Positions 10,524-19,709 of a stretch of 64,000 bases of DNA are shown here, one piece after another. The stretch covers positions 992,001 to 1,056,000 of the forward strand of contig CP073749.1 of the NCBI GenBank assembly GCA_024398055.1, written 5' to 3'. The position numbers and the translations under genes are program-made. This DNA comes from a bacterium SCSIO 12741 (GTDB lineage Bacteria > Bacteroidota > Bacteroidia > Flavobacteriales_G > Salibacteraceae). Under the pieces are notes generated by a model that did no database searches, was not told where the DNA came from, and saw nothing but the letters and a program-made list of their open reading frames with translations. Within the stretch, counting starts at the first letter, position 1. Each line of letters opens with the position of its first letter.

Positions 10524-10565
10524 GTTGAGTTAATGGGACTTATGTTGATTTAAAATTAACTCAAC
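10524..10565. promoter_or_regulatory. 11-bp inverted repeat upstream of the 901-residue T9SS gene
   Basis: GTTGAGTTAAT (10524-10534) and ATTAACTCAAC (10555-10565) are perfect reverse complements separated by 20 bases, 6 bases upstream of the start codon. It could be an mRNA leader hairpin or an operator for a dimeric regulator. No known family consensus is matched. Confidence 0.5.
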
Positions 10566-10661
10566 AAACCACTCAAAAACAACTACTTATACCCAAATAC
10601 GGCATTTACTTTTCGAACTGTGGAAAATCCTTTACGAAGTGTAAGAAAATCTTTGTGGAAG

Positions 10662-12521
10662 CTACTCCACCTTCTCTGAAAGTTCTAACCAGCGATCCCC
10701 TTTCTCATCCAATTGCTGAAGCACGATTCCCAATTCTTCGGACAATTCCATTAATTCTTCTGGAGAAGTATCGGCTTGAAGAAACTTCTGATCGATTTGT
10801 GCTTTGCGTTTTTCGAGACGTTCAATGTCCTTTTCCAATAAACCAAATTCACGCTTTTCGTTGAACGTAAGTTTGTTTGAACGATCCGATTTTTTCTTTT
10901 CGGATTTCTCACTTTCCGGCTTAACGGCTTTGGCTTCTTTGGGTGGCTTTTTTTCGTTTCGCCACAGGGAATAGTTCCCTGGAAAATCCCGGATCTCGGT
11001 CCCTTGGTTAAAAACAAATAAGTGATCCACGAGCTTATCCATGAAGTAGCGATCGTGGCTAACGATGAGAACACATCCCGGAAAATCGAGCAAGAAATTC
11101 TCCAGAACATTCAAGGTCATAATATCCAGATCGTTGGTCGGCTCATCCAGGATCAGAAAATTGGGGTTTTTCATCAATATGGTCAGTAGATGCAATCTTT
11201 TCTTCTCCCCTCCACTTAGCTTTTCCACTCGGTTAAAGTGCATGCTTCTGGGAAATAGAAAACGCTCCAACAGCTGCGCAGCCGATAGCTTTTTACCCTT
11301 ATTGAGGGGCAAATATTCTCCCACTTCACGGACGATCTCAATAACCCGACCATCGGGTTTGAGGTTCATCCCCTCCTGGTTGTAATAGCCCATGGAAACC
11401 GTATCTCCAACAACGATCTTACCCGAAGTGGGTTCAGTTAACCCCATCACCATATTGAGCAGGGTCGACTTTCCAGTTCCATTCTTTCCGATAATTCCGG
11501 CCTTTTCCCCTCGAACAAACTTGTATGAAAATTTCTCGAACAGGTGCTTCTCACCAAAGGACTTACCTACCGTATGAAACTCCAGGATCTTACTTCCGAG
11601 GCGCTGCATATTGATCTCCAACTCCACTTCGCATTGATCAATTTTCCGCTTAGCTACTTGCTTGAGGTCATAAAAGGAATCAACCCTTGCTTTGGCTTTG
11701 GTTCCTCGAGCTTTCGGCTGTCGACGCATCCAGTCGAGCTCCTTTCGGTACAGGTTTTTGGCTTTGGTGATTTCCGAGGCTTCAATCTGTTTGCGTTCTT
11801 CCCGCTTTTCCAGAAAGTAGGAGTAGTTCCCCTTGTAAGAGTACAGACCGTGGTCATCCATCTCCAGAATAACGTTGCATACCCGCTCTAAAAAATAGCG
11901 GTCGTGCGTCACCATTAAGAGTGTAAGGTTCTCGTTAATCAGAAAGCGTTCCAGCCATTCGATCATGTCCAGATCAAGGTGGTTGGTAGGCTCATCGAGA
12001 ATAAGAAAGTCGGGGTTTTCCAAAAGCAGCCGAGCCAAAGCCAATCTCTTTTTTTGCCCTCCGGATAGTTGCCCTACTTCGAGGTCGTAATGATGAATAT
12101 CCAGCTCGGTAAGAATAGTTTTTACCCGAACTTCCGTATCCCAAGCCTTGAGTTCTTCAATTTGATCAATAGCATTTTGAAGCTCTTCCCCTTCCACTTG
12201 ATTTTCAATGCACTCCTCGTATTTTTTCACCGCCCGCATCACCGGATCGGATCCTTCGAAAACAGCATCCCATACTTTAAGGTGAACGGGTAGATCTGGA
12301 TCTTGAGACAAGTAGCGCACCTTAATTCCCTTGCGATAAACGACCTGCCCATCATCCGGTTCATCGAGCTGGGCCAAAATATTGAGCAGCGTGGATTTTC
12401 CGGTTCCGTTTTGCGCCACCAAAGCCAGCTTATCCCCTTTGGCCATTCCAAATGAAATGTCCTTAAAGATGACTCGTTCGCCAAACCGGCGGGATATATT
12501 TTCTACGGAGAGGTAGTTCAT
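10662..12521 (-). CDS. uup: ABC-F family ATPase, Uup type
   Basis: 619 residues with two ABC cassettes and no membrane segments, the ABC-F layout. Cassette 1 has an unusual Walker A (AQNGTGKST, Ala for the first Gly), signature LSGGQKKR and Walker B LILDEPTNHLD. Cassette 2 has GKNGTGKST, LSGGEKKR and LILDEPTNDLD. A charged linker lies between them, and the last 70 residues form a Lys/Glu-rich coiled coil (LEKDIERLEKRKAQID) typical of Uup. Family knowledge places it on the ribosome or on branched DNA, in translation rescue or replication-fork tolerance. The start overlaps the upstream stop by ATGA, so it is translationally coupled to the small hypothetical gene before it. Confidence 0.88.
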   Translation of the reverse strand: MNYLSVENISRRFGERVIFKDISFGMAKGDKLALVAQNGTGKSTLLNILAQLDEPDDGQVVYRKGIKVRYLSQDPDLPVHLKVWDAVFEGSDPVMRAVKKYEECIENQVEGEELQNAIDQIEELKAWDTEVRVKTILTELDIHHYDLEVGQLSGGQKKRLALARLLLENPDFLILDEPTNHLDLDMIEWLERFLINENLTLLMVTHDRYFLERVCNVILEMDDHGLYSYKGNYSYFLEKREERKQIEASEITKAKNLYRKELDWMRRQPKARGTKAKARVDSFYDLKQVAKRKIDQCEVELEINMQRLGSKILEFHTVGKSFGEKHLFEKFSYKFVRGEKAGIIGKNGTGKSTLLNMVMGLTEPTSGKIVVGDTVSMGYYNQEGMNLKPDGRVIEIVREVGEYLPLNKGKKLSAAQLLERFLFPRSMHFNRVEKLSGGEKKRLHLLTILMKNPNFLILDEPTNDLDIMTLNVLENFLLDFPGCVLIVSHDRYFMDKLVDHLFVFNQGTEIRDFPGNYSLWRNEKKPPKEAKAVKPESEKSEKKKSDRSNKLTFNEKREFGLLEKDIERLEKRKAQIDQKFLQADTSPEELMELSEELGIVLQQLDEKGDRWLELSEKVE

Positions 12522-13063
12522 TCTTGGTAAATTATGGCGTATCCCAACTTGCGATAGACCTTGGCAAACTTCTTCAATAATTCCTCATCCTGCTCCAATT
12601 GCCCGCGGTAGTTTTCCACCGATTTTTGAAAGAGGTTCCTCAATAAATGGGGATTGATGCGGAAATGGCTGGAGCCAATTTTGGTGATCAAATCGGGAGA
12701 TTGGGTGCTTAAGGAAAAGCGCACTTCGGTTTTTCGGGTAGCATCAAAAGCATACATTCCTAAACCATGGGTACAGGCATGGCGGAATAGAAGCAAAATC
12801 TCGCTGTTCTTCCCATTGCGACTCATGGGTCCTCTCAGGTATCTGCTGATTCGCCCCGTGGAATTCCGGTTGACCAATTGACCACTGTAAAAACGAGCCA
12901 TCAAATCAATCGAAGACCAAAGCGTTGTGCAATAGGACACCGTCTTTTCTAAGCCAGCTTCCTTAAGCGTATCCAATTCTTCATTGATTCGGGCATAAGT
13001 TGACATCCGGCCTTCGGGCAGATCCTGATTATCAAAAAAACGAACGAGCAATTCCTGCGACAT
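12518..13063 (-). CDS. Conserved hypothetical cytoplasmic protein
   Basis: 181 residues from the ATG at 13063 (MSQELLVRFFDN). The frame is open another 21 codons upstream, but that extension would run through a TACCTTTG promoter element, so the shorter start is preferred. The sequence is soluble and mixed alpha, with an Arg/Tyr-rich middle (RYLRGPMSRNGKN, LLLFRHACTHGLGMYAFD). I do not recognise a family. It overlaps the Uup-type ABC-F start by 4 bases, which suggests a shared transcript. Confidence 0.75.
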   Translation of the reverse strand: MSQELLVRFFDNQDLPEGRMSTYARINEELDTLKEAGLEKTVSYCTTLWSSIDLMARFYSGQLVNRNSTGRISRYLRGPMSRNGKNSEILLLFRHACTHGLGMYAFDATRKTEVRFSLSTQSPDLITKIGSSHFRINPHLLRNLFQKSVENYRGQLEQDEELLKKFAKVYRKLGYAIIYQE

Positions 13064-13067
13064 GCGG

Positions 13068-13075
13068 CAAAGGTA
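13068..13075 (-). promoter_or_regulatory. Bacteroidota -7 element (TACCTTTG), leaderless arrangement
   Basis: On the minus strand TACCTTTG matches the Bacteroidota sigma -7 consensus TAnnTTTG and ends only 4 bases before the ATG of the 181-residue gene. Transcription would start at or next to the start codon. Confidence 0.6.
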
Positions 13076-13204
13076 GGAGATCAGAAGCGAGAATGGAGTG
13101 TTGAGCCCGAAGCTGGAAATGAACAAGAACCTTCGATCCAGGATCCAAAAGGTTTTCCCGAAAATTGAAAATTGATCCTGTTCCGATAATCATCGGATTG
13201 TAAA

Positions 13205-13250
13205 TTAAAAAAGCCTCCGGCCGAATAAATTCAACCGAAGGCTTTCTGGC
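13205..13250 (-). terminator. Terminator after the S9 peptidase gene
   Basis: On the minus strand AAAGCCT pairs with AGGCTTT (7 bp, then one mismatch and 3 more GC pairs). The stem is followed by TTTT and an A/T-rich stretch about 60 bases after the peptidase stop codon. Confidence 0.75.
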
Positions 13251-13269
13251 TTTGTGCTAAAACCAAGTC

Positions 13270-15219
13270 TTATTCAGCAGCAGCAGTCTCAGCCGGAGCG
13301 TCGCCGATGTGCTTATCGAGGAATCCGATCATGGCTTCGTAAAACTCAAACCGGTTCTCTTCATTTCTAAATCCGTGGCCTTCGTCGTCTTTAACGAGGT
13401 ACTCCACTTCTACTCCTCTGGCACGCATAGCTTCCACCATCTGATCACTCTCAGACTTTTTCACCCGAGGGTCATTGGCTCCTTGCGCGATGTAAAGAGG
13501 CGCTACAATTTTATCTGCATTCAAGGATGGCGAGTACTTAGCCATCATCACACTATCTTCCGTATTCGGGTTCCCTACCATCTCATAAACCATAGGCTTA
13601 AAAGGTTCCCAGTAGGGAGGAAATGTGTTCATAAAGGTAAACAAGTTAGAAACACCTACATAATCGATACCACAGGCGTACATTTCAGGGCTGTAGCAAA
13701 GACCCGCCAAAGTAGCATATCCACCATAGCTTCCGCCGTAGATAGCGATACGCTTTGGATCTGCAATTCCCTGGTCAATCAACCATTGAGCGCCATCAGT
13801 CACATCATTTTGCATGGCTTGCCCCCATTGCTTGAAAGAAGCTTCCCAGAAGGCACGTCCAAATCCGGTTGACCCTCTAAAGTTCATCTGCAACACCGCA
13901 TAACCACGGTTAGCTAAAAACTGACACTGTGGGTTGAATCCCCAATAGTCACGAGCCCATGGACCACCGTGTGGATTAACCACAACGGGTAGATTCTTTG
14001 GGTCTTTTCCTTTTGGCAAGGTCAGGTAACCGTTAATGGTCAGACCATCTCTGGACTTGTATTGGATAGGCTTCATTTCAGCCATATCGTCTTCGTTCAA
14101 CCAAGGGCTGATATCGTGAATTTTATCCAGCTTATCGCTGTTTTTGTCATAGATGTAGAAAGCTCCTCTGGACTTGTCGGAATAAGTACGAACAACCATT
14201 TTGTCTTCTTCCTTATTCATAGCACCGATACCGATTTCGTAACCCTCGAGCTTTTTCTCAAGCTTGCTAAACCAGCCTTTGGTCTCCTCGTCAAGGAAGT
14301 GACGGTGACGCTTGTCCGTATTGTAGCTAACGCTGGTCAACACCTTTCTCTTTTCTGAGTAATTCAAAGAAGAAACATCCACTTCAGGGTGGTTAAAAAT
14401 CTCTTCTACTTCTTCTCCGCTCTCCAGATCAAACAGGATAATGGCCGATTTATCGCGACCAATGTTAGAACTGGCATAGATGTTTTTGTTGTCAAAAGTG
14501 AAGAACAATGGACTGATGGATTCCTTGTAGTTGTTGGTCACAATTACTTTCCAATCGTCCTGCTCTGTGGCACGGTACAAGATGGAAGTATTCACCCCAT
14601 CGGTAGTCGTAGCCAGACGAAGTTTGCCTTCATGGTCGGTGATCCAACCTTGAATATTGCCTGGATTCTCAGCCAACATCTCCAGTTCACCCGTCACAAT
14701 GTTGAGGCGATAAGGATCGAAGATCATTTTGTTTCTCTTGTTCAAACCAACCAAGATGTAGTCATCCAATCCTTCCAGGTCGTCAATCCAACGGGTGGTT
14801 ACAGAATCGAACTTCGTTAAGGTTTTGGGATTGCTTCCATCGATGTCAACTCCGTAGATAGCCCAATTCTCATCTCCACCATTGTCTTTTAGGTAAAGGA
14901 TACGATTGTCATTGGCCCAGGTGTAGCCTGAAATGTCTCTGTCGGTGATTTCGGTCAAACGCTTGCTCTCTTCGCTGCCCACTTTTTGAACAAACACATT
15001 CATCCGATCCTGGTACGGAGCCAGGTAGGAAAAATGAGACCCATCGGGAGATATTTGGTAACTGGATTTATCGGGATTTTTGAAGAACTCTTTCAAGTCG
15101 TATTGCTTGACCTGAACGGTTTCCATCTTTTCTTCGGGTGCCGGGCTACTGCAAGATACCGCTGTGGCTAAAAGGCCAAACGACAGTGCAGCAATTCCCA
15201 ATTGCTTAACAGGATTCAT
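13270..15219 (-). CDS. S9 family prolyl oligopeptidase-type peptidase, lipoprotein
   Basis: 649 residues. The N-terminus has a lipoprotein signal with a lipobox-like end (TAVSC, Cys23), so it should be membrane-anchored in the periplasm or envelope. Residues 40-390 form the beta-propeller that gates the active site; residues 400-635 are the alpha/beta hydrolase. The catalytic triad is visible: Ser497 in YGGSYGGYA, Asp583 in GANDPRV, His615 in DEGHGF. The NPHGGP oxyanion-region motif precedes them. This family cleaves short peptides, with acylaminoacyl- or dipeptidyl-peptidase-like activity; the exact substrate cannot be read. It is monocistronic, with its own promoter element and terminator. 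The tail is Ala-rich (PAETAAAE). Confidence 0.92.
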   Translation of the reverse strand: MNPVKQLGIAALSFGLLATAVSCSSPAPEEKMETVQVKQYDLKEFFKNPDKSSYQISPDGSHFSYLAPYQDRMNVFVQKVGSEESKRLTEITDRDISGYTWANDNRILYLKDNGGDENWAIYGVDIDGSNPKTLTKFDSVTTRWIDDLEGLDDYILVGLNKRNKMIFDPYRLNIVTGELEMLAENPGNIQGWITDHEGKLRLATTTDGVNTSILYRATEQDDWKVIVTNNYKESISPLFFTFDNKNIYASSNIGRDKSAIILFDLESGEEVEEIFNHPEVDVSSLNYSEKRKVLTSVSYNTDKRHRHFLDEETKGWFSKLEKKLEGYEIGIGAMNKEEDKMVVRTYSDKSRGAFYIYDKNSDKLDKIHDISPWLNEDDMAEMKPIQYKSRDGLTINGYLTLPKGKDPKNLPVVVNPHGGPWARDYWGFNPQCQFLANRGYAVLQMNFRGSTGFGRAFWEASFKQWGQAMQNDVTDGAQWLIDQGIADPKRIAIYGGSYGGYATLAGLCYSPEMYACGIDYVGVSNLFTFMNTFPPYWEPFKPMVYEMVGNPNTEDSVMMAKYSPSLNADKIVAPLYIAQGANDPRVKKSESDQMVEAMRARGVEVEYLVKDDEGHGFRNEENRFEFYEAMIGFLDKHIGDAPAETAAAE

Positions 15220-15236
15220 AACGATTCAATTTTCTC

Positions 15237-15244
15237 CAAATTTA
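15237..15244 (-). promoter_or_regulatory. -7 promoter element of the S9 peptidase gene
   Basis: TAAATTTG on the minus strand matches TAnnTTTG and lies 17 bases upstream of the ATG at 15219. Confidence 0.55.
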
Positions 15245-15395
15245 GAACACCTCATCTGTAGATGTTCACCGCGCATCCTGCTATACGGCCATTTAGCCCC
15301 AATTCAGCTTAAAAACGATTCGAATAGGGTTTTCATCCTGCCTAAAATTGCCGGATACAAAAGAGAATAAGAAGTTCGATTAAGGGTAAAAGACT

Positions 15396-16331
15396 TTAAT
15401 AATCCGTACCGCGGTAGTTTTCGGATTTGTCTTCCTCGTAGATATCCAGGTAATTGAAATAACGTGATTCTGCTACCCTTCCTTCCACCAATCCTTTTTT
15501 GATACCACATCCCGGTTCATTGATGTGCTGGCAATTATTGAACTTGCAATCCGACAACAGCTCACGCATTTCTAAAAAATAGTGAGAGAGCTCAGAGCGA
15601 TCGATATCGAGAACGCCAAAGCCTCGAATTCCGGGCGTATCAATGATTTGAGCGCCAAAGTCCAGGTCAAACATTTCAGCAAATGTGGTGGTATGCACTC
15701 CTTGTTTGTGGTAGGTGGAAATCGCCTTTACCTTTAAATCCAAATTGGGATCCAAGGCATTGATCAAGGAAGATTTTCCGGCTCCTGAATGCCCTGAAAT
15801 GGTCGATGTTTTGTCGGTCATGAGTTCTTTCACCACATCCAGGTTTACACCCTTTTCCACCGATATAGCCTCGCAGCGATAGCCCACCTGCTCGTACAAT
15901 TCCATCCATTCTGCCAACCGGCCCATTTCCTCTTCTTCCAACAAGTCGATCTTGTTGAACAAAAGAACGGGTGTGATGTGAAAAGCCTCAGCCGAACACA
16001 GAATACGATCAATAAAACCCAATGTCGTTTCCGGCTGTTTGAGCGTCACCAAAAGAATAACCTGATCGATATTGGATGCCAAAATTTGCGCCCGGTGCGA
16101 GAGGTTAACCGATTTACGAATCAGGTAGTTGTTGCGTGGAATGAGTTTCTTCACCACACCAGTGCCGTCATCCACTCGCTCTATTTCTACCCAATCACCT
16201 ACGGCAATCGGATTGGTAGATCGAATACCCTTCAAGCGAAATTTACCCTTCACCTTACAAGGAAGGGACTCTCCATTTTCCAACTTCACCTCCAGCCAAC
16301 TACCGGTCGATTTATAAACTCTGCCTTTCAT
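15396..16331 (-). CDS. rsgA: Ribosome small-subunit-dependent GTPase A
   Basis: 311 residues, the usual RsgA length. An N-terminal OB-fold (about 1-75) is followed by a circularly permuted GTPase with motifs in the order G4-G1-G3: NKID at 126-129, GHSGAGKS at 180-187, DTPG at 231-234. A C-terminal zinc motif follows with Cys262, Cys267, His269 and Cys275. RsgA acts in the cytoplasm, releasing late maturation factors from the 30S subunit. It is divergent from gldA across a 96-base spacer in which each gene has its own TACTTTTG element. Confidence 0.96.
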   Translation of the reverse strand: MKGRVYKSTGSWLEVKLENGESLPCKVKGKFRLKGIRSTNPIAVGDWVEIERVDDGTGVVKKLIPRNNYLIRKSVNLSHRAQILASNIDQVILLVTLKQPETTLGFIDRILCSAEAFHITPVLLFNKIDLLEEEEMGRLAEWMELYEQVGYRCEAISVEKGVNLDVVKELMTDKTSTISGHSGAGKSSLINALDPNLDLKVKAISTYHKQGVHTTTFAEMFDLDFGAQIIDTPGIRGFGVLDIDRSELSHYFLEMRELLSDCKFNNCQHINEPGCGIKKGLVEGRVAESRYFNYLDIYEEDKSENYRGTDY

Positions 16332-16339
16332 TCAATGCG

Positions 16340-16347
16340 CAAAAGTA
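16340..16347 (-). promoter_or_regulatory. -7 promoter element of rsgA
   Basis: TACTTTTG on the minus strand, 8 bases before the rsgA ATG, matches the TAnnTTTG consensus. Confidence 0.6.
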
Positions 16348-16415
16348 AAAAAGTGACTCGATGTTAATTTGCGCTAACGTGCTTTCCGGGAAGCTATTTC
16401 ATTAAAAAACGTTTA

Positions 16416-16423
16416 TACTTTTG
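16416..16423 (+). promoter_or_regulatory. -7 promoter element of gldA, leaderless arrangement
   Basis: TACTTTTG ends 4 bases before the gldA ATG at 16428, so the transcript should begin almost at the start codon. Confidence 0.6.
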
Positions 16424-16427
16424 GCCC

Positions 16428-17336
16428 ATGTCGATTGAAGTCTCATCAGTTAATAAGATTTACGGTACTCAAAAGGCCTTGAATGAGGTAAGCTTTTCCA
16501 TCCGCAAGGGTGAAATTGTTGGATTTTTAGGACCTAATGGCGCAGGTAAATCGACAATGATGAAAATCATCACCTGCTTTTTGCCCCAAACTTCGGGTGA
16601 AGTGACCGTATGTGGTCACGATGTGCGTGAAGAACCTATGGCGGTGAAAAAGAAGGTGGGTTACCTTCCGGAGCACAATCCCCTTTATCTGGAAATGTAT
16701 GTGAAGGAATACCTGCACTTTATAGCCGGATTGCACGGATTGTCCAACAAAAAACAACGGGTTGCCGAAATGATTGAAAAGGTGGGACTCCAATTGGAAC
16801 AGCACAAAAAAATCGGCGCACTCTCTAAGGGATATCGTCAGCGGGTAGGATTGGCGCAGGCCATGATTCACGATCCTGAAGTATTGATTCTCGATGAGCC
16901 TACCACTGGGCTTGACCCCAATCAGATTGAAGAGATCCGGGAATTAATCAAGTCGATTGGTAAAACCAAAACCGTCATGATGAGTACCCATATCATGCAA
17001 GAGGTAGAAGCCGTTTGCGACCGGGTGATGATCATTAACCGAGGTGTATTGGTGGCCGATGGTAAGGCTGGCGAGATTCAGGCAGCGCAGGACAGCTCCC
17101 TGCGATTTAAGGTAGAGTTTGCCAACAATCCCGAGCAGAAAATTCTACTCTCGCTGGAGGGTGTTACTCTTGCCGAAGTGGAATCCGGCAACAGTTGGAT
17201 CATTGAGGCAGATCGTGACATTCGTGAAGATCTGTTCAAACTCAGTGTAGATCAAGGGCTGTCTATATTGACCCTTCAAAAAGAAGAGCAAGGACTGGAG
17301 TCGGTATTTAAAAACCTGACCCGGAAGAAGCCTTAA
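16428..17336 (+). CDS. gldA: Gliding-motility ABC transporter ATP-binding subunit GldA
   Basis: 302 residues. One ABC cassette with Walker A GPNGAGKST, a Q-loop region (VGYLPEHNPLY), signature LSKGYRQRVGLAQ, Walker B LILDEPTTGLDP and switch His in STHIMQE. The KNL/YGTQKAL start, YLPEHNPLYLEMYV segment and 80-residue tail match the GldA family of Bacteroidota, the ATPase of the GldA-GldF-GldG transporter linked to gliding. gldF and gldG are not in the window, so they must be encoded elsewhere. The T9SS cargo genes nearby fit a gliding or T9SS-bearing bacterium. It could be another ABC ATPase of the same subclass, but the fit is good. Confidence 0.85.
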   Translation: MSIEVSSVNKIYGTQKALNEVSFSIRKGEIVGFLGPNGAGKSTMMKIITCFLPQTSGEVTVCGHDVREEPMAVKKKVGYLPEHNPLYLEMYVKEYLHFIAGLHGLSNKKQRVAEMIEKVGLQLEQHKKIGALSKGYRQRVGLAQAMIHDPEVLILDEPTTGLDPNQIEEIRELIKSIGKTKTVMMSTHIMQEVEAVCDRVMIINRGVLVADGKAGEIQAAQDSSLRFKVEFANNPEQKILLSLEGVTLAEVESGNSWIIEADRDIREDLFKLSVDQGLSILTLQKEEQGLESVFKNLTRKKP

Positions 17337-17439
17337 TCTACTGTCCCCTTCCATTTTTCGCCCTATTTCAAGCTAGATTTGAAAATAACCCTCCTATTCT
17401 TTCGTTGAGTTGTGCTCAAATAGACTAACTTAGTAAGCC

Positions 17440-17988
17440 ATGAAAACCAACATCTTAACTCTAATAGCGTTAATTCTTTTGTTTGTATCCGGATGTAAAA
17501 AACAGGATTTTCGCGATGCAGATATGCAAGTCCGTCATTGTGCTTACCCACCTCAGGATACCACGGCTATTGATTTTTCGAGGTTACATCAAATGAATGA
17601 TGACGGTTCAACCAAAATCGTGAAAATTGACAATCAAACTCTTTTGGATTCGGTTATTCCTCTATCTGGTGGCATTTTAGACCATGTGAATCTGGATGAA
17701 GAGGTTGTATTTTTAATGACGGCCTATCCAAGAAGTGAAACCGGCGAGTGCCCAGAATTAAGAGGATATAAGGTCAAAGTAAATTCCACCGACGAAGAGA
17801 TCGATTTCACTATCAAGATTAAAGGCTATGATGGCAAGTCCTCGAGTCGCAAACCTTTTATGGCCTTTCTGATCGTTCCGCGCTCCGAAGCCCATTATTC
17901 CATTTCCGGAAGAATGACCATTACCAAATTCAAATTCTTCAACATGACAGGAAGTAGTAGGGATGAGTATGTCGATTATGAATTATAA
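17440..17988 (+). CDS. Small lipoprotein, unknown function
   Basis: 182 residues with a lipoprotein signal peptide (LLFVSGC, Cys19). The mature part is about 160 residues and hydrophilic, with predicted beta strands near the C-terminus (FMAFLIVPRSEAHYSISG). No family recognised. It stands alone between gldA and metK. The 260-base gap after it contains only a weak hairpin (CCTCCAA at 18105 with TTGGAGG at 18123) and no gene. Confidence 0.7.
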   Translation: MKTNILTLIALILLFVSGCKKQDFRDADMQVRHCAYPPQDTTAIDFSRLHQMNDDGSTKIVKIDNQTLLDSVIPLSGGILDHVNLDEEVVFLMTAYPRSETGECPELRGYKVKVNSTDEEIDFTIKIKGYDGKSSSRKPFMAFLIVPRSEAHYSISGRMTITKFKFFNMTGSSRDEYVDYEL

Positions 17989-18248
17989 TGGAAACGACTT
18001 CAGTTGGGCTGATTAGCCGCAGAACGAGTTCGTCCATTTTATACAATAGAACTCCAGTTTTAGCCCATAATGCTCACCATAACAGTCATTTTAGGTGTTC
18101 AATCCCTCCAAAAAACCGAGCATTGGAGGAGGCTTGGTAGGATATCCCAAATAAATCGCCGAAATCAGGTGCGAAAAGTCCGGTAAGTGCATACAACCAA
18201 TACCTAAACTGTATATTTTCGCAATTCATTTATAAAAAATCAAGAAGT

Positions 18249-19505
18249 ATGCCTTATTTCTTTACCTCTGAATCAGTTTCAGAAGGACATCCCGATAAAG
18301 TTGCTGATCAGATTTCAGACGCATTGATCGACAACTTCCTGGCTTGGGATGCAGATTCCAAAGTGGCCTGTGAAACGCTCGTTACTACAGGACAAGTTGT
18401 ACTAGCAGGTGAGGTAAAATCCAATACCTACCTGGATGTACAAAAAATTGCTCGAGAAGTAATCGCTAAAATCGGATATACTAAAAGTGAATACATGTTT
18501 GACGCCAGCTCTTGTGGTGTACTTTCAGCTATTCACGAGCAAAGTGCAGATATCAACCAGGGTGTTGATCGTACCAGCAAAGAAGATCAAGGTGCGGGTG
18601 ACCAAGGAATGATGTTTGGTTATGCCACCAACGAAACGGCGAACTACATGCCATTGGCTCTCGAATTGGCTCACCTGATTCTTAAAGAATTGGCCGATTT
18701 GCGCCGCGAAAATGATGAAATTAAATACCTACGTCCTGACTCAAAATCTCAGGTTACTCTGGAATATGATGACAACAACCGTCCGGTGAGAATCGATACG
18801 ATTGTAGTATCTACCCAGCACGATGATTTTGACAGCGAAGCTAGCATGCTTCAGAAGATCAATGACGATGTAAAAAACATTTTGATTCCACGTGTTAAAG
18901 CTCAATTGCCTGCACACATCCAGGAGTTGTTTGGATCGGGAATTAAATACCACATTAATCCTACCGGAAAGTTTGTAATTGGTGGTCCTCACGGAGACAC
19001 CGGATTGACTGGAAGAAAAATCATCGTTGACACTTACGGTGGTAAAGGTGCTCACGGTGGTGGTGCTTTCTCTGGAAAAGATCCTTCTAAAGTAGACCGT
19101 TCTGCCGCTTACGCGACTCGTCACATTGCTAAAAACCTGGTTGCTGCAGGTGTAGCTGACGAAATTCTGGTTCAGGTTTCTTACGCAATTGGTGTAGCTA
19201 AGCCTATGGGTATTTTCATCAATACCTTCGGTACTGCCCACGTAGACCTATCGGACGGAGAAATCGCTCGTAAGGTGGAAGAGATTTTCGACATGCGTCC
19301 TTTTGCTATTGAGCAAAGACTGAAGTTGAGAAATCCTATTTACCAAGAGTCTGCAGCTTATGGCCACATGGGTCGTCAAGCTGAGACGGTAACCAAAACA
19401 TTTACTTCTCCTGACGGATCTTCTTGTGACGTTGAAGTAGAGTTGTTTACTTGGGAAAAACTCGATTACGTTGATCAGGTAAAATCTGCTTTTGGATTGA
19501 GCTAA
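18249..19505 (+). CDS. metK: S-adenosylmethionine synthetase
   Basis: 418 residues. Makes S-adenosylmethionine from methionine and ATP in the cytoplasm. Family motifs are present in order: [17 protein letters not shown] near the N-terminus, the [12 protein letters not shown] loop around residue 118, and [16 protein letters not shown] for phosphate and K+/Mg2+ binding around 275. Length is slightly above the common 380-400 residues, which is normal in Bacteroidota. It is monocistronic with a strong terminator. A TATATTTTCG promoter-like element lies about 35 bases upstream. Confidence 0.97.
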   Translation: MPYFFTSESVSEGHPDKVADQISDALIDNFLAWDADSKVACETLVTTGQVVLAGEVKSNTYLDVQKIAREVIAKIGYTKSEYMFDASSCGVLSAIHEQSADINQGVDRTSKEDQGAGDQGMMFGYATNETANYMPLALELAHLILKELADLRRENDEIKYLRPDSKSQVTLEYDDNNRPVRIDTIVVSTQHDDFDSEASMLQKINDDVKNILIPRVKAQLPAHIQELFGSGIKYHINPTGKFVIGGPHGDTGLTGRKIIVDTYGGKGAHGGGAFSGKDPSKVDRSAAYATRHIAKNLVAAGVADEILVQVSYAIGVAKPMGIFINTFGTAHVDLSDGEIARKVEEIFDMRPFAIEQRLKLRNPIYQESAAYGHMGRQAETVTKTFTSPDGSSCDVEVELFTWEKLDYVDQVKSAFGLS

Positions 19506-19526
19506 AACCTGACTCTCAAAATACAG

Positions 19527-19569
19527 AATCCCCTAACCCGGCAAATGAGCTGGTTAGGGGATTTTTTTT
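19527..19569 (+). terminator. Rho-independent terminator after metK
   Basis: A perfect 12-bp stem (AATCCCCTAACC with GGTTAGGGGATT) around a 13-base loop is followed by a run of Ts. Confidence 0.93.
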
Positions 19570-19709
19570 GCGCTGACCTTCAAGCACTTCCAAAGCCAAC
19601 CTCCTCACAACCAGAATAAAAGTGACATCAATCATTTATTTAAGATATAAAGGTCTTTTTTTCTTTTAATGAAGATTAAAACCTTTGAATATCCAAAAAG
19701 AAGGTCATT

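Noticed and set aside
13309-14820. Plus-strand frames of 98-187 codons opposite the S9 peptidase
   Set aside because: Shadow frames of a strongly supported gene with an intact catalytic triad.
17989-18248. SAM riboswitch in the leader of metK
   Set aside because: No SAM-I, SAM-II or SAM-IV core could be placed; only one weak hairpin (CCTCCAA/TTGGAGG) without a T-run is present.
19600-19709. FNR/CRP-type box ahead of the nos cluster
   Set aside because: GTGACATCAATCATT is only a half match to TGAC-N6-GTCA; not good enough to call.
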